Numbered from the stretch's first letter, positions 24,327-36,914 are shown. The stretch is 64,000 nt of DNA from Pontederia crassipes (GCA_030549335.1 CM060196.1:12849501-12913500); one strand, 5' to 3'. Numbers and translations are program-made. Notes: a model not told the origin generated them from the sequence alone.

Positions 24327-26255
24327 CACTACAAGAAAAATACTTTTTTTGGATGTTCAAAATTGTTTGAAAAATGAAAGAGACCGTTCGAAACAGAAGT
24401 TTCAGCGGGTTTACCGAAGGATCAGTTCAATTGAAAAAGAGGGCGTCACAAAACCATTTTCGACGGATGAAAAAAATTCGTCGGAAGTTTCGACGGTTGT
24501 GCTCGTCGAAAACTTTCGACGGTCGGGACCGTCGAAAATTTATCGTAGAAAATTTCGACGGTCGCAGCCATCGAAACATTCCGGCGGCCACAACCGTTTA
24601 AAGTTTCGATGGTCTCCATCGTCAAAAAGTTCTGGCGGCCGCAATCGTCGAAACTTTCGACGGTCCTCACAGTCGAAAAGTTTTGGCGGTGGCAACCGTC
24701 GAAAGTTCCGACGGTCTCCACCGTCGAAAAGTTTTAGATTCCGGCAGCTGTAACCGTCGCAGTGAATTTTTATAACATAAAAAAATTTACCCTCCGGCCG
24801 ACCGTAGGTGGGCGGACGGATAAGGCAAATCTATTGGGTCTGCCGCCCGAGGCAAGATCCGGCCGCAGGCGTAAGATCCGGCCGTCAGCGCCTGATTTGG
24901 CCATAGGCGCTAGATCCGGCCGCTAGGCGCTAGATGCGGCTGCCAGGCAGCTGATCCGGCTGTCCGCGGTCAAATCCGATCGCAAGGCGGCAGGCGGAAG
25001 ATACGACCGCTACACGATCGATTCGACCGCCAAGCAGGAGATCCGGCCGCCAGGCGGCCGATCAGGCCGCTGGCTCCCGATCGGAGAGGGAGATGAAGAT
25101 AGAGGGCGATGTGGTCGGAGCCGGGGCTGGAGGAAGGCGCAGCTCGAGAGAGATCGCCGACGGATCATCGTCCGAGCGGAAGTCGTCGAGTGGTTGCGAC
25201 AGGTGAGGGAAGGAGAGAGAGGAGAGAGGGAGAATGTAGTATATAGGGATGGAAAGTGGGGAAAGCAGGAAAAGGGAGAAAAAGCAGGATAGGGGAAAAG
25301 ATAATGCCGTCGGAACTTGCGACGGAGCTTGGCCCGTCGGAAGTATTGACGGTCGAAAATATTAATATATATATATTATGATATATAGGATTATAATATT
25401 TAATTATTTTAATATTATCGACATTTCAGAACTTTCGACAATCCAAACTATCAGTAATTATAATAATAAAAGACTAATTATATTATGTATTACGATATAT
25501 AAGATTTTAATATTTAATTATTTTTATGATTACCGATGGTACAGACCGTAAAAAATTTTGACGATCTGAAGTATCAGTAATTATAATAATAAAATACTAA
25601 TTATATTATGTATTATGATATATATATGAGTTTAATATTTAATTATTTTTACGATTATCGACGATCCGGACCGTCAAAACTTCTGATGGTCTGAACTGTC
25701 TGTAATTATTATAATAAAATACTAATTATATTATGTATTATGATATAAAAGATTTTAATATTTAATTATTTTTATGATTACTGACGGTCCGGGCCATCGA
25801 AACTTTCGACGGTCCGGACCGTCGAAACTTCCAATGGTCCGAACCGTCTGTAATTATAATAATAAAATACTAATTATATTATGTATTATGATATATAAGA
25901 TTTTAATATTTAATTATGTTTACAATTTCCGATGGTCCGGACCGTCGGAACTTTCGACGATCCGAACCATCTGTAATTATAATAATAAAATACTAATTAT
26001 TTTTTTGTTTATTGACGAGTACGACTGTTAAAACTTGTGACGGATAAAGAGTCGTCGAAAATACCGACATTCCAAACCGTCAAAAAATAAAATAATAGTA
26101 TAATAAATTTCATAATTTATTTTTTTTAATTTTCGATGTTCTGGATCATCAGAAGTTCTGATGGATTGCTATCCGCCGCAAAATTCGTCGCAAATTATGA
26201 AGGATTTCTTTCCGTCGAAAATTGTCCATCCAAAAATCTCAATTTTTTTGTAGTG
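24327..26255. mobile_element. Non-autonomous CACTA transposon, copy 2
   Basis: Starts CACTACAAGAAAAATAC (24327) and ends TTTTTTTGTAGTG (26255). The left subterminal array (24.46-24.77 kb) contains about a dozen units such as TTTCGACGGTCGGGACCGTCG. A GC-rich middle (about 24.79-25.2 kb) is made of GATCCGGCCGCNAGGCGG-like repeats. A purine-rich stretch, a TATA-like TATATAGGG and a longer right array (25.3-26.25 kb) follow. The flanking 3-mers TCA and ATA do not match, so no target duplication is visible. No transposase. Closest relative in the window is copy 3, in the same orientation. Confidence 0.8.
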
Positions 26256-26710
26256 ATATACTTCGCGAAATCTGTCCTAGCTCTCAACGTCGTCTCGCCT
26301 GTAGTCCGAGCTGCCTTATCTCGCCGATCACTTTCAGGCACCCCACATGCGAAGGAAGGCGAAGGAAGTCTACCCTATCTCCCTATCGTCTCGCCAGGAG
26401 GAAGGTGAAGGAAGTTGCTGATCTCTGCCCTAGCTCGTTGAGGAAGGAATCTAGCCTAGATCCGCCCGATCTCTTCCGGAAGGAAGTCCTTTGGCACCCC
26501 GCACATTTGTCCTTCTTGTCGCCCTCTCTCTTCATCGTGGGACTCTATTCTTTTCCGCGGATCACCGTCGCCACCTGATTCTTCGGTCACCATGGAGTCG
26601 ATTCTTTGCCATTGACGATTGCCCTCTATCTTCGCCGTGGAGCTCATCTCCCCCGGTCGCTCTGCTCATGTCCTTGCGTGCTTGTCGGCAAACGCGTCTA
26701 TCTGCCCTAG
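26256..26710. other. GC-rich unique stretch cut by a copia element
   Basis: Unlike its surroundings this stretch is GC-rich, with CTTCCTTCGCC / GAAGGAAG motifs. It continues after the copia element at 32064 (CGAACCTGTCGTACAG), showing that the insertion interrupted it. No protein domain was recognised in any frame. It could be the edge of a captured or dead gene. Confidence 0.4.
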
Positions 26711-27049
26711 TGTCAAGTTGCAGCAATCGATCGAACAGAATGAAGAATGAGTACTATAATAGATCGAACACAGCAGAATTTGGGAAGAACTACTTCTCTT
26801 ACATTTTTATGCAAAAGAATGATCGGATCGAGCCAGAACAAAAAGGAACGTCCATGTCTTTATATACAAGAAACTGAATATAACGGAAGAAGAAAACGAT
26901 ATACAAAACACGAGCCGATATATGCAAATCAACTTAACCGCCAACTATCTGAAATCGGATAGCATTTGAAACAGTAGTAAACACGTCCTTCGCATGCTCG
27001 TCCATTGTGACCACTCTGTTTCCACTCTGAGATGTAGAAGATTCCAACA
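26711..27049 (-). repeat. 3' LTR of the second-lineage copia
   Basis: 339 bp, TGTCAAG to TTCCAACA on the + strand. It lacks the internal tandem duplication seen in its partner. Confidence 0.92.
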
Positions 27050-30000
27050 GCCCCCCCCCCCCCCCCCCGCAAGTTGGAGACCGGAAGCCATCAAACAGTC
27101 CCAACTTGGACAGGAGAAACTCGTGTTGTCGCCGCGAAAGCCCCTTGGTAAGAATATCAGCAATCTGAAGACCGGTCGAGATGTAAGTAAGGCGAACAAA
27201 CTGTTGAAGCACATGTTCACGAACAAAAAAACAATCTATGTCAATGTGTTTTCGTTCGTTCATGAAACATCGGATTTTCAGCAATTTGGATTGCTGGACG
27301 ATTGTCAGAAAAAAGAGAAATTGGCAATTGAACTGGAAGATTGAGCTCACGAAATAAACGTTTGAGCCATATAAGTTCTGCCACTGTGAGAGCAATGCTT
27401 CTATACTCAGCTTCAACAGACGATCTTGCAACAACCCATTGTTTTTTGGATTTCCAAGAGACAATTGACGATCTTAACTTAATGCAAAAAGCTGAAACTA
27501 ATCGACGAGTGGATAAGCAGGACTCCCAATCAGCATCTGAATATGCCACAAGAGAATTGTTACGAGTAGAAGAAAAAAATAGTCCACATCCGAGCGACCC
27601 TTCTAGATATCTAACAATACAAATTGCAGCTGTCATGTGTGAAGCCTTAGGAGTGTGCATAAACTGGCTGAGATGTCGAACAACAAAGGTCACATCAGGT
27701 CGTGTCTGGTGAGATGGATCAATCGACCAATAAGGCGTTGAAAAAATTCTGAATTAGCCAATATACGATCAGACACATAGCTGAAAATTTCTGATGCATA
27801 TATTGATCAAATTCAGCAGTGGTCAGTTTTAAATTCTCTTCTAAAGGAGTGCTCAAAGGCTTTGCTGCAGTAAGTCCCATATCAGCAATCAAAGACAATA
27901 TGTATTTCCTTTGAGTTAGAAGAATCCCCTTATCTGACCTTAAAACTCCTATGCCAAGAAAGTATTTTAAAGAACCAAGATCCTTTAATTTGAACTTATC
28001 ATTGAGATATGCTTTGGTTTGATTAATTAATGAAATGGAATTTCTTGTCAGTAAAATGTCATCGACATAGACCAGAATAGCAACATAAGAATCCTGGTTT
28101 CTTTTTATGAAGAGAGTGTAGTCATTATAACTTTGTATAAAGTCATCAGCTACCAACACTTTAGAAAACTTAATATACTATTGTCGAGAGGCCTGTATGA
28201 GTCCATACAAAGACTTGTTCAACTTGCAAACATGACCATTAGCAGTGAGAAGACTAGGAGGTGGATGAATATAAACTTCCTCAAAAAGATCCCCATTCAA
28301 GAATGCATTATTAATATCCATATGATAAATTGGCAAATTATGTTGAGCTGCAGAAATAAGAAAGGCTCTAATGGTGACCACTTTAGCCACCGGTGAGAAT
28401 GTGTCCTTGTAGTCTATTCCCTCTTGTTGACTAAACCCTTTTGCAACAAGCCTTGCTTTATAATTTTCAATATCATCATTAGATTTAAGTTTGATCTTAT
28501 AGATCCATTTGCAACCAATTGCCTTCTTTCCCGCAGGCAAAGGAGTTAGACTCCAAGTGTTATTAGAAACCAGAGCATCAAGTTCCAGATCCATTGCTTT
28601 GACCCACTCTGGATCATTGACAACTTGTGAATAGGAGTTAGGCTCAAAAACTGAATCTGAGGCAGCTAAGAAGGTAGCACATGAGTCAGAAAGATTGGCA
28701 AAAGTGAGATAATGGATAGGAAGTATTAGAGTTCATTACATAATCTTGCATCCAAATAGGCCTTTTAATTTGTCTCTTTTCTTTTATTGGAGCAGGCAGA
28801 ACATCAGTATGTGAACCATTAGGAGAAAGCACAGAAATAGGTGCTGTGGAGTCAAAAGAAATAGCAGGTAATTCATCATGAAGATCAATGTATGGTAGAG
28901 AATCAGTCATGAGAGGAGAATCAGCTATGAGTGGAGAATCAGTTGTAAAAAAATCCTCCTCAAAATCATCAGATGTGAGAAAAAAATCATGTCTGGAAAC
29001 ATATCATCAAATTCAGGCACAATAGAAGATAACTTTCCAGTGACTATATGTGGCTTTTTTATAGAAAAGGGAAAGACATTCTCAAAAAAGACAACATTCC
29101 TGCTCACTGATATCTTGTTAGTAACAAGATCCAGGTATTTATACCCCTTTTGAGTATTACTATACCCCAAGAAGACAGATGGATTGGCCCTGGAATCAAA
29201 CTTGTCTGCAATCTGTAGATTGGTGACATAACACAAGCATCCAAAGACTCTAATGTTGTCCAGATTAGGCTTGTCTAACTGATCATCCAACACTTTGAGA
29301 GGAATTTTATTAATCAAATATACTGCAGTCCTCACACATTCATCCCAAAACTTAATAGGCATAGAGGACTGAAAATACACAGCTCTAGCAACTTTCAATA
29401 TGTGCCTACGTTTTCTTTCCACTAGACCATTTTGTTGAGAGTATAGGAACATGAAGTTTGATGGATGATGCCCTTATCACTTAAAAAGTTTTGACACTGT
29501 TTACTCATGAATCCAGAACCATTATCAGATCTAATAATTCTGATTTTTTCATCATATTGTGTGGCCATAAGATTTACAAATTGTTTCAAACATGTTATAC
29601 TATCTGACTTCAACTTCATCAAATAAATCCATGTTAATCTACTAAAGTCATTCACAAGAGTCAAGAAATATCTATTGCCAGCATGAGAAACAAATTTATA
29701 AGGGCCCCATATGTCCATACGAATTGTATGTAATCTATGTTTACAGTGATATTTGTCTTTTACAGGAAAGGGAACTCTGATTTGCTTGGCTAATGGACAG
29801 ACATCACATTGCAAATTATCTCCACAAGTGGATCCACAATCAGTAACAATTTGAAGCCTTTGTAAAGGTAGATGTCCAAGCCTCCCGTGCCATAGCATAT
29901 CATTGCCCTTGTCCTTGTGAACAGCAGCTGCAACAGCCTCTTTATTCTCAGAAATTTGCACCTTTGAATCAGCAAAATCCAGGTAGTATAGTCTATTACT

Positions 30001-31670
30001 TTCTTTACCAATCAGGTGCACCTTCCCATTGTGTAGATCTTTCCCATTGTGTAGATCTTGTATAAGGCAAAAGTTTGGGAAAAAAGCAATCGAGCAACCA
30101 ATCTCTTTGGTTAGTTGTGATGCAGATAAGAGTCTAAACTTAAAATCAGGAACATATAGAACATTTGTCAATGAAAAATGTGAATCAACTGCAACTGAAC
30201 CACAGTGAGTAACTGATAGCCTATTTCCATTAGGTAAAGTAACATGTTTTGGTTTAGTTAATTCACAGACATTAAGGAGACAATTTTTGTTTGAAGTCAT
30301 GTATTGAGTGGCACCAGTGTCAATGATCCATATGTTATCAGCAATATGACAAGATTCATCTATTATACCTGCAACATGTACATTGACAGCTAACTCAATC
30401 TTTTGTTCCTTATCTATAATTTTGAGAATTCTTTGATACTAGTCCTCAGTAAGAACGGGGGGGGGGGGGGGGGGGGGGGGGTCTGCCATTACAATTGTTT
30501 TCATTCTTGAAATTCTCACAATTGTCTGAAGAAACCCTCTGACTTGTGCCTGCTGATGCATTATTCTGAATACTAAGATTCTGAAAAGGAATATAATTCT
30601 GATTTGCAGAACCAAAATTCTGGTTAGAAGAATTATGTGAAATATAACTTTGTTGTGTGTCACAGCCTTGCAAATTTGAAACATTTGCATCAATTGGATT
30701 CTGATTTCTAGCACCTTTGAACCTTGAACCTGGAGGATATCCAATGAGTTTATAACACTGAGCTCTAGTGTGGCCTGGTTTTTTACAATGATCACAGATA
30801 ACAGATGAATTCCTTTTAGGCTTCTGCTGATAATACTGCCTAGTGTTGGATTGATTAGACTGTTGATTGAATTGTTTAGTGTTAGATAGAAATACAGCAT
30901 GTTGAGAGGAATTAACAGTTAATCGACTCCTTTGTTCTTCTTCGGCAACCATTGAGTAAATTTGATTCAGAGAGGGCAAAGGTGACATTAATAAGATCTG
31001 TGATCTAACTTGACTGTAACACTCATTGGGTCCCAAAAGAAACTTATATACTTTCTGTTGGAGCATATATTCAGAAAACTCCTTAGAAGAAGAACCAGAA
31101 ACTCCTAAACTAGGAACCATAAGAGTTAATTCCTCCCATATAAACTTGAGTTTGTTATAATATTCGCCAACAGATAATTATCCTTGATTAATAGAATATA
31201 TTTCACCATGCAACATATATATTTTTGTTCCATTTGATCGTTGAAACCTTTCCTTTAGATCTAACCATATGATCAAGGATGTTTCATCATACGCTGCATT
31301 GCTAATTAAGTCTTTGGACACAGTGCTCGTGATCCAGGAAATCACGAGTGAATCGCATAGTTTCCATTGGTGATGCAAAGCCCGATCAAAGGATTCCAAC
31401 AAACAAGATCCATCCACAAAACCTTGTTTATTCTTAGCTATTAACGCATTAAACAAGGATCTGCTCCAGGGTAAGTAATTACTTGAATCAATCAGAACAT
31501 GATGAGTAAGGATTAACCCAGGCGTATCCGATGAACTCAAATACAAAGGACTGTTCAGATCGATGCTAATAGGAGAAGAGGAAGGTCCAATCGACGATGA
31601 AGAAGCATCCATACTTAAGAGATCAAATACTAATCGATGAAAGCTCCTCAAATATGTTGCTCTAATACCA

Positions 31671-32058
31671 TGTCAAGTTGCAGCAATCGATCGAACATGA
31701 TGAAGAATGAGTACTGTAATAGATCGAACATAGCAGAATTTGGGAAGAACTACCTCTTCTTCTCTTACATTTTTATGCAAAAGAATGATCGGATCGAGCC
31801 AGAACAAAAAGGAACGTCCATGTCTTTATATACAAGAAACTGAATATAACAGAAGAAGAAAATGAAATACATAAACCGATATACAAGAAACTGAATATAA
31901 CAGAAGAAGAAAATGAAATACATAAACCGATATATGCAAATCAACTTAACCGCCAACTGTCTGAAATCGGACAGCATCAGAAACAGCAGTAAATGCCTCC
32001 GCCTCCTCGTCCATGGCGACCACTCTATTTCCACTCTGAGATGTAAAAGATTCCAACA
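31671..32058 (-). repeat. 5' LTR of the second-lineage copia
   Basis: 388 bp. It is longer than its partner because a unit of about 55 bp containing GAAACTGAATATAACAG is present twice (about 31835-31940). Confidence 0.92.
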
Positions 32059-32063
32059 CCTAG

Positions 32064-32800
32064 CGAACCTGTCGTACAGCGCCTGAAGGTCCTCACATCG
32101 TCGTCGGTGCAAAATTGTTGAAGCAGAGTTTTATGTCTTATATAATTATATTTTGATAATACAAATTTCGAAAGATAAGAGTTATATGTTAAAAAAAGTT
32201 TAAATAGAAATGAGTTATTTTACGCATTAAATTTTTTATTAATAATTGTATACGTTCCCGTAAAATTTACTTTAAAAGAGATGAATATTAAAATTGTAAA
32301 AAATTATATTACCTTTTCATAGAATTCAAGATTGTCTCATTTGAATAATTATTTAGAAAGTTATGCTCAAAATAGTGTAGGACGGTCAACCTTTTGAATG
32401 GAAGATATAGGAAATAAGACGAAGTCAGACTAGGCGCTGCGAACCGCAGTTGACTGCTGAAAATCCATTGAACCGGCACCCACAAACTGTGCATTCTTTA
32501 TCACAGACAGACATCAAATTATTAGCACATTCCTACCAACCCAACATGGTAGGAAAGCCATTAAATCCAAGTGAAATAGTTTGAATGGTTGAGAAAAATA
32601 TGGGGATATTTCAATGGTTAATTATTATCAAATCTTTTAGTTTTTGTCCAGTAGTCGATTTTTTTCGGTGAATTCTTCTATTTATTTATCCGATTACATC
32701 TCCACAGGCATCTGTTACTAGTCCAAAACAAATGAAAAAAAATGTTCAAAATACTCTTTAAAGTAATGGTCACACAAGACGTCCACTAGATTTTAGTTTC
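32064..32800. other. AT-rich DNA upstream of P450 gene B
   Basis: Contains the resumed GC-rich fragment at its left edge, then AT-rich sequence with no recognised gene. Confidence 0.45.
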
Positions 32801-32805
32801 ATTTG

Positions 32806-32905
32806 TGGAGTTCCCGATCCCCATCATTAAACTTAAAAATATCTCATATTGAAATTGTGGAGTCCCCGATCCGCATCATTAAGCTTAAAAATATCTTATA
32901 TAAAT
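32806..32905 (+). repeat. Tandem 45-bp-class repeat in the promoter of gene B
   Basis: Two imperfect copies of GTGGAGTTCCCGATCC...CATCATTAA.CTTAAAAATATC lie side by side about 100-190 bp before the ATG of gene B. The second copy ends in TTATATAAAT, a possible TATA box. Regulatory meaning is unknown. Confidence 0.6.
32896..32904 (+). promoter_or_regulatory. Possible TATA box of P450 gene B
   Basis: TTATATAAA lies 99 bp before the ATG at 32995. At the position where genes A and C have TATAAA (about 55 bp before the ATG), gene B has CATAAA (32940-32945). The upstream motif may therefore be the working one. Motif-based only. Confidence 0.4.
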
Positions 32906-32994
32906 TTGTATTTTGTATAGATGGAAAGGAGTCAAGGACCATAAATTAATAGGGTTAAAGACGAACTCAAAGCGAATCAGAACTCAAAGGACCG

Positions 32995-33945
32995 ATGACG
33001 AAGAGTGCACTTCAACAACCTTCGCAGCAGCAGCTTCTTTGGTGGGTGCTTCACGCCTTCTACTTCGTCCTCCTCGTCTCGCTGGCCATTTGGTTCCTGA
33101 TTCGGAAACCGTCCAGCAAACGCCGCCGTCCGCTAGAAGCGTTCCCCGCCCCGCAAGGCCTCCCGATCCTCGGCAACCTCCTTCAGCTCGGCGCCCACCC
33201 ACACCGCTCGTTGCGTGTGCTCTCTGACCGACACGGCCCCGTGATGCTCGTTCGCTTCGGCTCCGTCCCCACGGTCGTGGTCGCCTCCGCGGCAGCCGCC
33301 GAAGAAGTCCTGAAGACTCGTGACCTCTCCTTCGCTAGCCGGCCGACAATGTCCATTCCCTCGAGGCTCTTATACGACGGCCGGGACGTGGTCTTCACCA
33401 AGTACGGCGGTTACTGGCGGGAGTTGAGGCGGGTGTGCGTCTTGCACCTGCTCAATAACAGGATGGTGGAGTCCTTCCGGCCCGTCCGAGAGGAGGAGCT
33501 GGCTCTTATGCTCGGAAGGATCCGTCGCGCCACCGATACCGTGAACCTTAGCGAATTGGTCGTCGCGTACATGAGCGACGTCATTTCCCGAGTGGCCTTT
33601 GGCAAGAAATACTCGACTGAGGTTGAAGACGGCGGCACGTGGTTCCGCCATGTGCTCGGCGAGTTCATGGTCTTGCTGGCGGCATTCCCCATGCGGGATT
33701 ACTTTCCACTGCTCGGTTGGATTGACTGGATGAGTGGTTTGGAGGGTAGGATCAAGAAGAACTCTGCTGAATTGGATGCTTTCCTTGAAAAGATCTTGGA
33801 CGAGCATACCACCAAAAACAGCAGCAACAAACTAAGTGCTGCAGCTGCTCCTCCTGATTTTATTGATATCTTGGAGTCCTTGGAGAGCGAGGATGCGACT
33901 AACGGCATTAGGTTCAGCAGAGAGAGTGTCAAGGCCATACTTCTT
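32995..33945 (+). CDS. Cytochrome P450 (CYP71 clan), gene B, exon 1
   Basis: N-terminal 317 codons of an ER-bound P450, starting at ATG 32995 (MTKSALQQ). A hydrophobic anchor spans about residues 15-36, then a basic KRRR stop-transfer, the hinge PAPQGLPILGN, and the C-helix motif YWRELRR. It is collinear with gene A at high identity, and codon third positions are GC-rich like its paralogues. The exon ends in phase 0 at GCC ATA CTT CTT before GTAAGT (33946). It is the least damaged copy: no stop or frameshift was seen in either exon. Reaction class: NADPH-cytochrome P450 reductase-dependent monooxygenation. The substrate is not predictable from sequence alone; CYP71 members commonly act on terpenes, phenylpropanoids, indoles or aldoximes. 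Confidence 0.94.
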
Positions 33946-33980
33946 GTAAGTATCTCTAGAATTTTCTCAGTAGCAACCTA

Positions 33981-34592
33981 TGTTGCACGGTACAAGTACG
34001 AGATATGTCAAATTTTAAAATATTAAGATACGAGTACGACATATATTAAATTTATAATATATAGAAAAAAAATAAATTTTTATAAGATAAAAATATTAAA
34101 TTAGCTAATTATGAATTTTTTAGCATATAAAAAGTGTATATATAATTATTTACAATAAGACAATAAATACTAAGAGCATTAAAAAATAATTCTTTAAGAA
34201 TAAAAGTTCATTCTTAAAAATTAAGTCATCAAACAATATTTTACTTTGTGAAAATAACTTAAGTTCGACACAATTGATAACTTTTTTTAAATGCAATATT
34301 TCTTATATTATCTATGTGATGTCATGATGATATTTATTTTTATTTTTTTATTATATATATTTATCATGTTATTTAGTGTGAATGTATTCATTATCATTGA
34401 TTAGTTATTATCTTTTTTTATGTTTTATCCGATAATTTTTTGGCATGATGTATTCAAATCACGAGGATACTCTATCCGTTGGAGTACTCATTTTTTTTAA
34501 TTAATTATTTATTAAGTATGTATGAGTACGACTAGCCTGCGTACCCCACGGAGGTAGGGTATGCCGAGGAAATTCGAGTAGTGCATCATAGG
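33981..34592. mobile_element. MITE-like insertion in the intron of P450 gene B
   Basis: The gene B intron is 713 nt, against about 88 and 96 nt in genes A (without its copia) and C. Comparison with the C intron places an extra AT-rich block of about 610 bp between two copies of TAGCAACYTA (33971-33980 and 34593-34602), which looks like a 9-12-bp target duplication. The inner edges read GTTGCAC and, inverted, GATGCAC, a weak terminal inverted repeat. Duplication length suggests a Mutator-like MITE, but the ends are too degenerate to be sure. No coding sequence. Confidence 0.6.
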
Positions 34593-34658
34593 TAGCAACT
34601 TATACTAGTGCAAAGAATTTGCTAGCTTCATATATACATCATCCGTGCATGCCTGCAG

Positions 34659-35267
34659 GATATGTTCGCAGGGGGTACTGATACGACGTCCAGTCTGATA
34701 GTCTGGACGATGGCCGAGATCATCAAGCATCCGAAAGAGATGAAGAGACTGCAAGAGGAGGTGCGCCGAGTAGTAGGAACGAAGGCGGAGGTGCGCGAGG
34801 AGATGGCAAAGAGAATGGAGTACCTGCAGGCCGCCATCATGGAGACCATGAGGTTACACCCTCCCGGTCCTTTGCTTACGAGGGAGGCCATGGATGGTGC
34901 ACAGGTCCAAGGCTACGAGGTTCCGGCGGGCACGAGGGTGATCGTTAACGCCTGGGCGATCGGGAGGGAGCCCGAGTCGTGGCCAGAGGAGCCCGAGGAG
35001 TGGAGGCCGGAGAGGTTTCTCGGCAGCAGCATCGACTTCAAGGGGCAGGACTTCCAGCTGATACCGTTCGGAGCGGGGCGCAGAGGGTGTCCCGGGATCG
35101 CGTTCGCGCTCCCTAACGTTGAGGTCCTGCTGGCGAGTCTGCTGTACCATTTCGACTGGGAGCTACCGGACGGGAAGAAGGGGGAGACGCTGGACATGGC
35201 GGAAGTGTTTGGACTTGTTGTCAACAAAAAGTCGAGTCTTGTTCTTGTGGCCAAACCAGTAAACTGA
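34659..35267 (+). CDS. Cytochrome P450 (CYP71 clan), gene B, exon 2
   Basis: C-terminal 202 codons plus stop (residues 318-519), starting after acceptor CCTGCAG (ends 34658). It has the I-helix AGGTDTT (321-327), K-helix E379TMR382, the PERF motif (around 434-437), and the complete haem signature PFGAGRRGCPG with Cys461 as iron ligand and Gly463 at the final position. One residue is missing after the K-helix: PLLTREA where genes A and C read LLIPREA, so a normally conserved Pro is lost. Two AATAAA signals follow the stop (35269-35274 and 35278-35283). Total length 519 aa, normal for the family. Of the three paralogues this is the best candidate for an active enzyme. Confidence 0.94.
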   Translation, partial: DMFAGGTDTTSSLIVWTMAEIIKHPKEMKRLQEEVRRVVGTKAEVREEMAKRMEYLQAAIMETMRLHPPGPLLTREAMDGAQVQGYEVPAGTRVIVNAWAIGREPESWPEEPEEWRPERFLGSSIDFKGQDFQLIPFGAGRRGCPGIAFALPNVEVLLASLLYHFDWELPDGKKGETLDMAEVFGLVVNKKSSLVLVAKPVN

Positions 35268-35277
35268 AAATAAAAGA

Positions 35278-35283
35278 AATAAA
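35278..35283 (+). terminator. Polyadenylation signal of P450 gene B
   Basis: AATAAA 10 nt after the stop codon; a second overlapping candidate lies at 35269-35274. Plant polyadenylation signals are loose, so this is only suggestive. Confidence 0.35.
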
Positions 35284-35941
35284 ATTGCATGTAAACTGAA
35301 TAAAAATAAAATTCCAGGAGTAAAGAACTTTTCATATTTATCCAAACTTTGAAATTTTATATCGGACAAATATAATTAATTTTAGGGAGTGTGAAAATTC
35401 ATGATTTCACACAAATATTTAATATGTATTCGACATATTAGCGTGGTTAGTACCGACTTTTGGATAAGTAGCATTTTTATCTAATGATCGTTGATATAGA
35501 TTCGATGGTTGGTTGAGAATGTGAATGTATTGCCTAATTATAATTTATAAATGCATGTTTATATATATATATATATAGGTTTAATATATCTTTTTCTAGA
35601 GGGATGAATATGTTTTTCATTGATTTGCTTATCAACCGCCAAAAATTAAATTTTATCACTTTAAGTGTATATTTGAGATGATAAATGGATTAATAGTTAA
35701 AATGGGTTCAACATCCCACCAAACATTTCAATATTTTGAAGGTACATTATATCTTATACATAATGTTTTAACTTTTAATTAAACATTGGATTACACATTT
35801 AGAATATTAAAAACAACAAAGATAAGAAATTACCGCACAACGAAGTTAAACGAACAGAAAAAAATGAATCAATTATGCTGTCTGATCTCAGCAAATGCAT
35901 GTATCGTGCTTTATTTTTCTTTTTGCAAGATATTTAATATT
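35284..35941. other. AT-rich intergenic DNA
   Basis: Downstream of gene B, with a short (TA)n run near 35560. No gene seen. Confidence 0.45.
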
Positions 35942-36368
35942 CCCAATGAACTATAACTTTTTTCATATCTAACACTAAACTATAAATTTAAAGGTTTTGG
36001 TCTTGAACTTGTCAAAATTTGACACACAAATCCTCTGGTTAACTTTAATCTAAATTTTATTAAGTTCTTTTTCTAATAACTATGAAATGACAAATTTGCC
36101 TCTTACCTTTTAATATAAAGAATTTAAGAAATAAAAATATTGACATAAGCATACTTTTACGTAAAAATATTATTATCAATTAATATTATATTGATTGCTT
36201 TTACCTTTAAAATATTTTTATTATAATATGAAATTAAGTATAAAAATGACGTTTAATGAATTTTAGTTTAAATTAAACAGAAAGATTGAAGTGTCAGAAT
36301 AAATTTAACGACTAAAAGTTTTAATTGTATAATTTAAAGTTAAATACGAAAAAAAGGGCATAGTTGGG
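35942..36368. mobile_element. MITE-like element with long imperfect inverted repeats
   Basis: The left end CCCAATGAACTATAAC...TTTTTTCATATCTAAC and the inverted right end CCCAACTATG...TTTTTTCGTATTTAAC match imperfectly over about 60 bp. The 427-bp unit has no coding capacity. No clear target duplication was found, so the superfamily is left open. Confidence 0.45.
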
Positions 36369-36914
36369 AGTCTCAAAACAAATGATCCATTTATCAAAAT
36401 TGCCTTTTTACAGACAATAAAAAGAAAGGGAACATGTCATGTTCCGTGAGTGACAAAAGATTTTAACAGAACTTATGTCCGACATAATTGTTCAATCAAA
36501 ATTTAGTCAAAAGATTCTACTTTATATTAGTTTCTGTACAGTAGCACTCTAATTATTTCATGGCAATGGCAACGAAGCTTTAGTAGTGGTCCCGATTTTA
36601 ATTCCCGATTTTAATTCTGATTTCTTGGATCCACTTAAGTTATGTGCGCGGTGTCGAGAAGCACAACTGGTGAAACTTCAACATCCACAAATCTTAATCG
36701 ATCCTAGCTCTGCCCAATGATAAGATCCGCGTGACCAACTCTAGCCAGACTTACCTAAAGGCACGCGATGCCCTTCCACGGATTTTTTAAATTTTTTATT
36801 TATAAAAAACTAAAATACTTTTCCACTGATCATTCTCTCTTTTGATATTTAAAATAAAACAAATTATTTTGATAAGCCAGTAATACCAAACATCTTATTT
36901 TTTTATATTTTTAG
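36369..36914. other. Intergenic DNA
   Basis: Mostly AT-rich with a more balanced patch at about 36600-36780. No gene or repeat family recognised. Confidence 0.4.

Larger units (their letters stand above)
26711..32058 (-). mobile_element. Broken Ty1-copia retrotransposon of a second lineage (Ale/Retrofit-like)
   Basis: A 5.3-kb copia fossil on the minus strand. LTRs are 26711-27049 and 31671-32058. Perfect 5-bp target duplications CCTAG flank it (26706-26710 and 32059-32063). The primer site TGGTATTAGAGC (minus strand) lies just left of the right LTR. Parts from right to left: gag with a Retrotran_gag_3-like start and a CCHC knuckle CDHCKKPGHTRAQC (about 31.65-30.5 kb), protease/integrase (about 30.3-28.9 kb), reverse transcriptase (about 28.6-27.7 kb) and RNase H (about 27.7-27.2 kb). 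It is broken in about seven places. LTR divergence is several percent by eye, so it is older than the copy in gene A. It holds two unusual homopolymers: 18 C at 27051-27068 and 25 G at 30457-30481. Confidence 0.93.

Noticed and set aside
24440-24770. Regularly spaced short repeats resembling a CRISPR array
   Set aside because: The units are imperfect, partly inverted (GACGG/CCGTC), spacers are not unique, and they sit inside CACTA terminal arrays in a plant genome.
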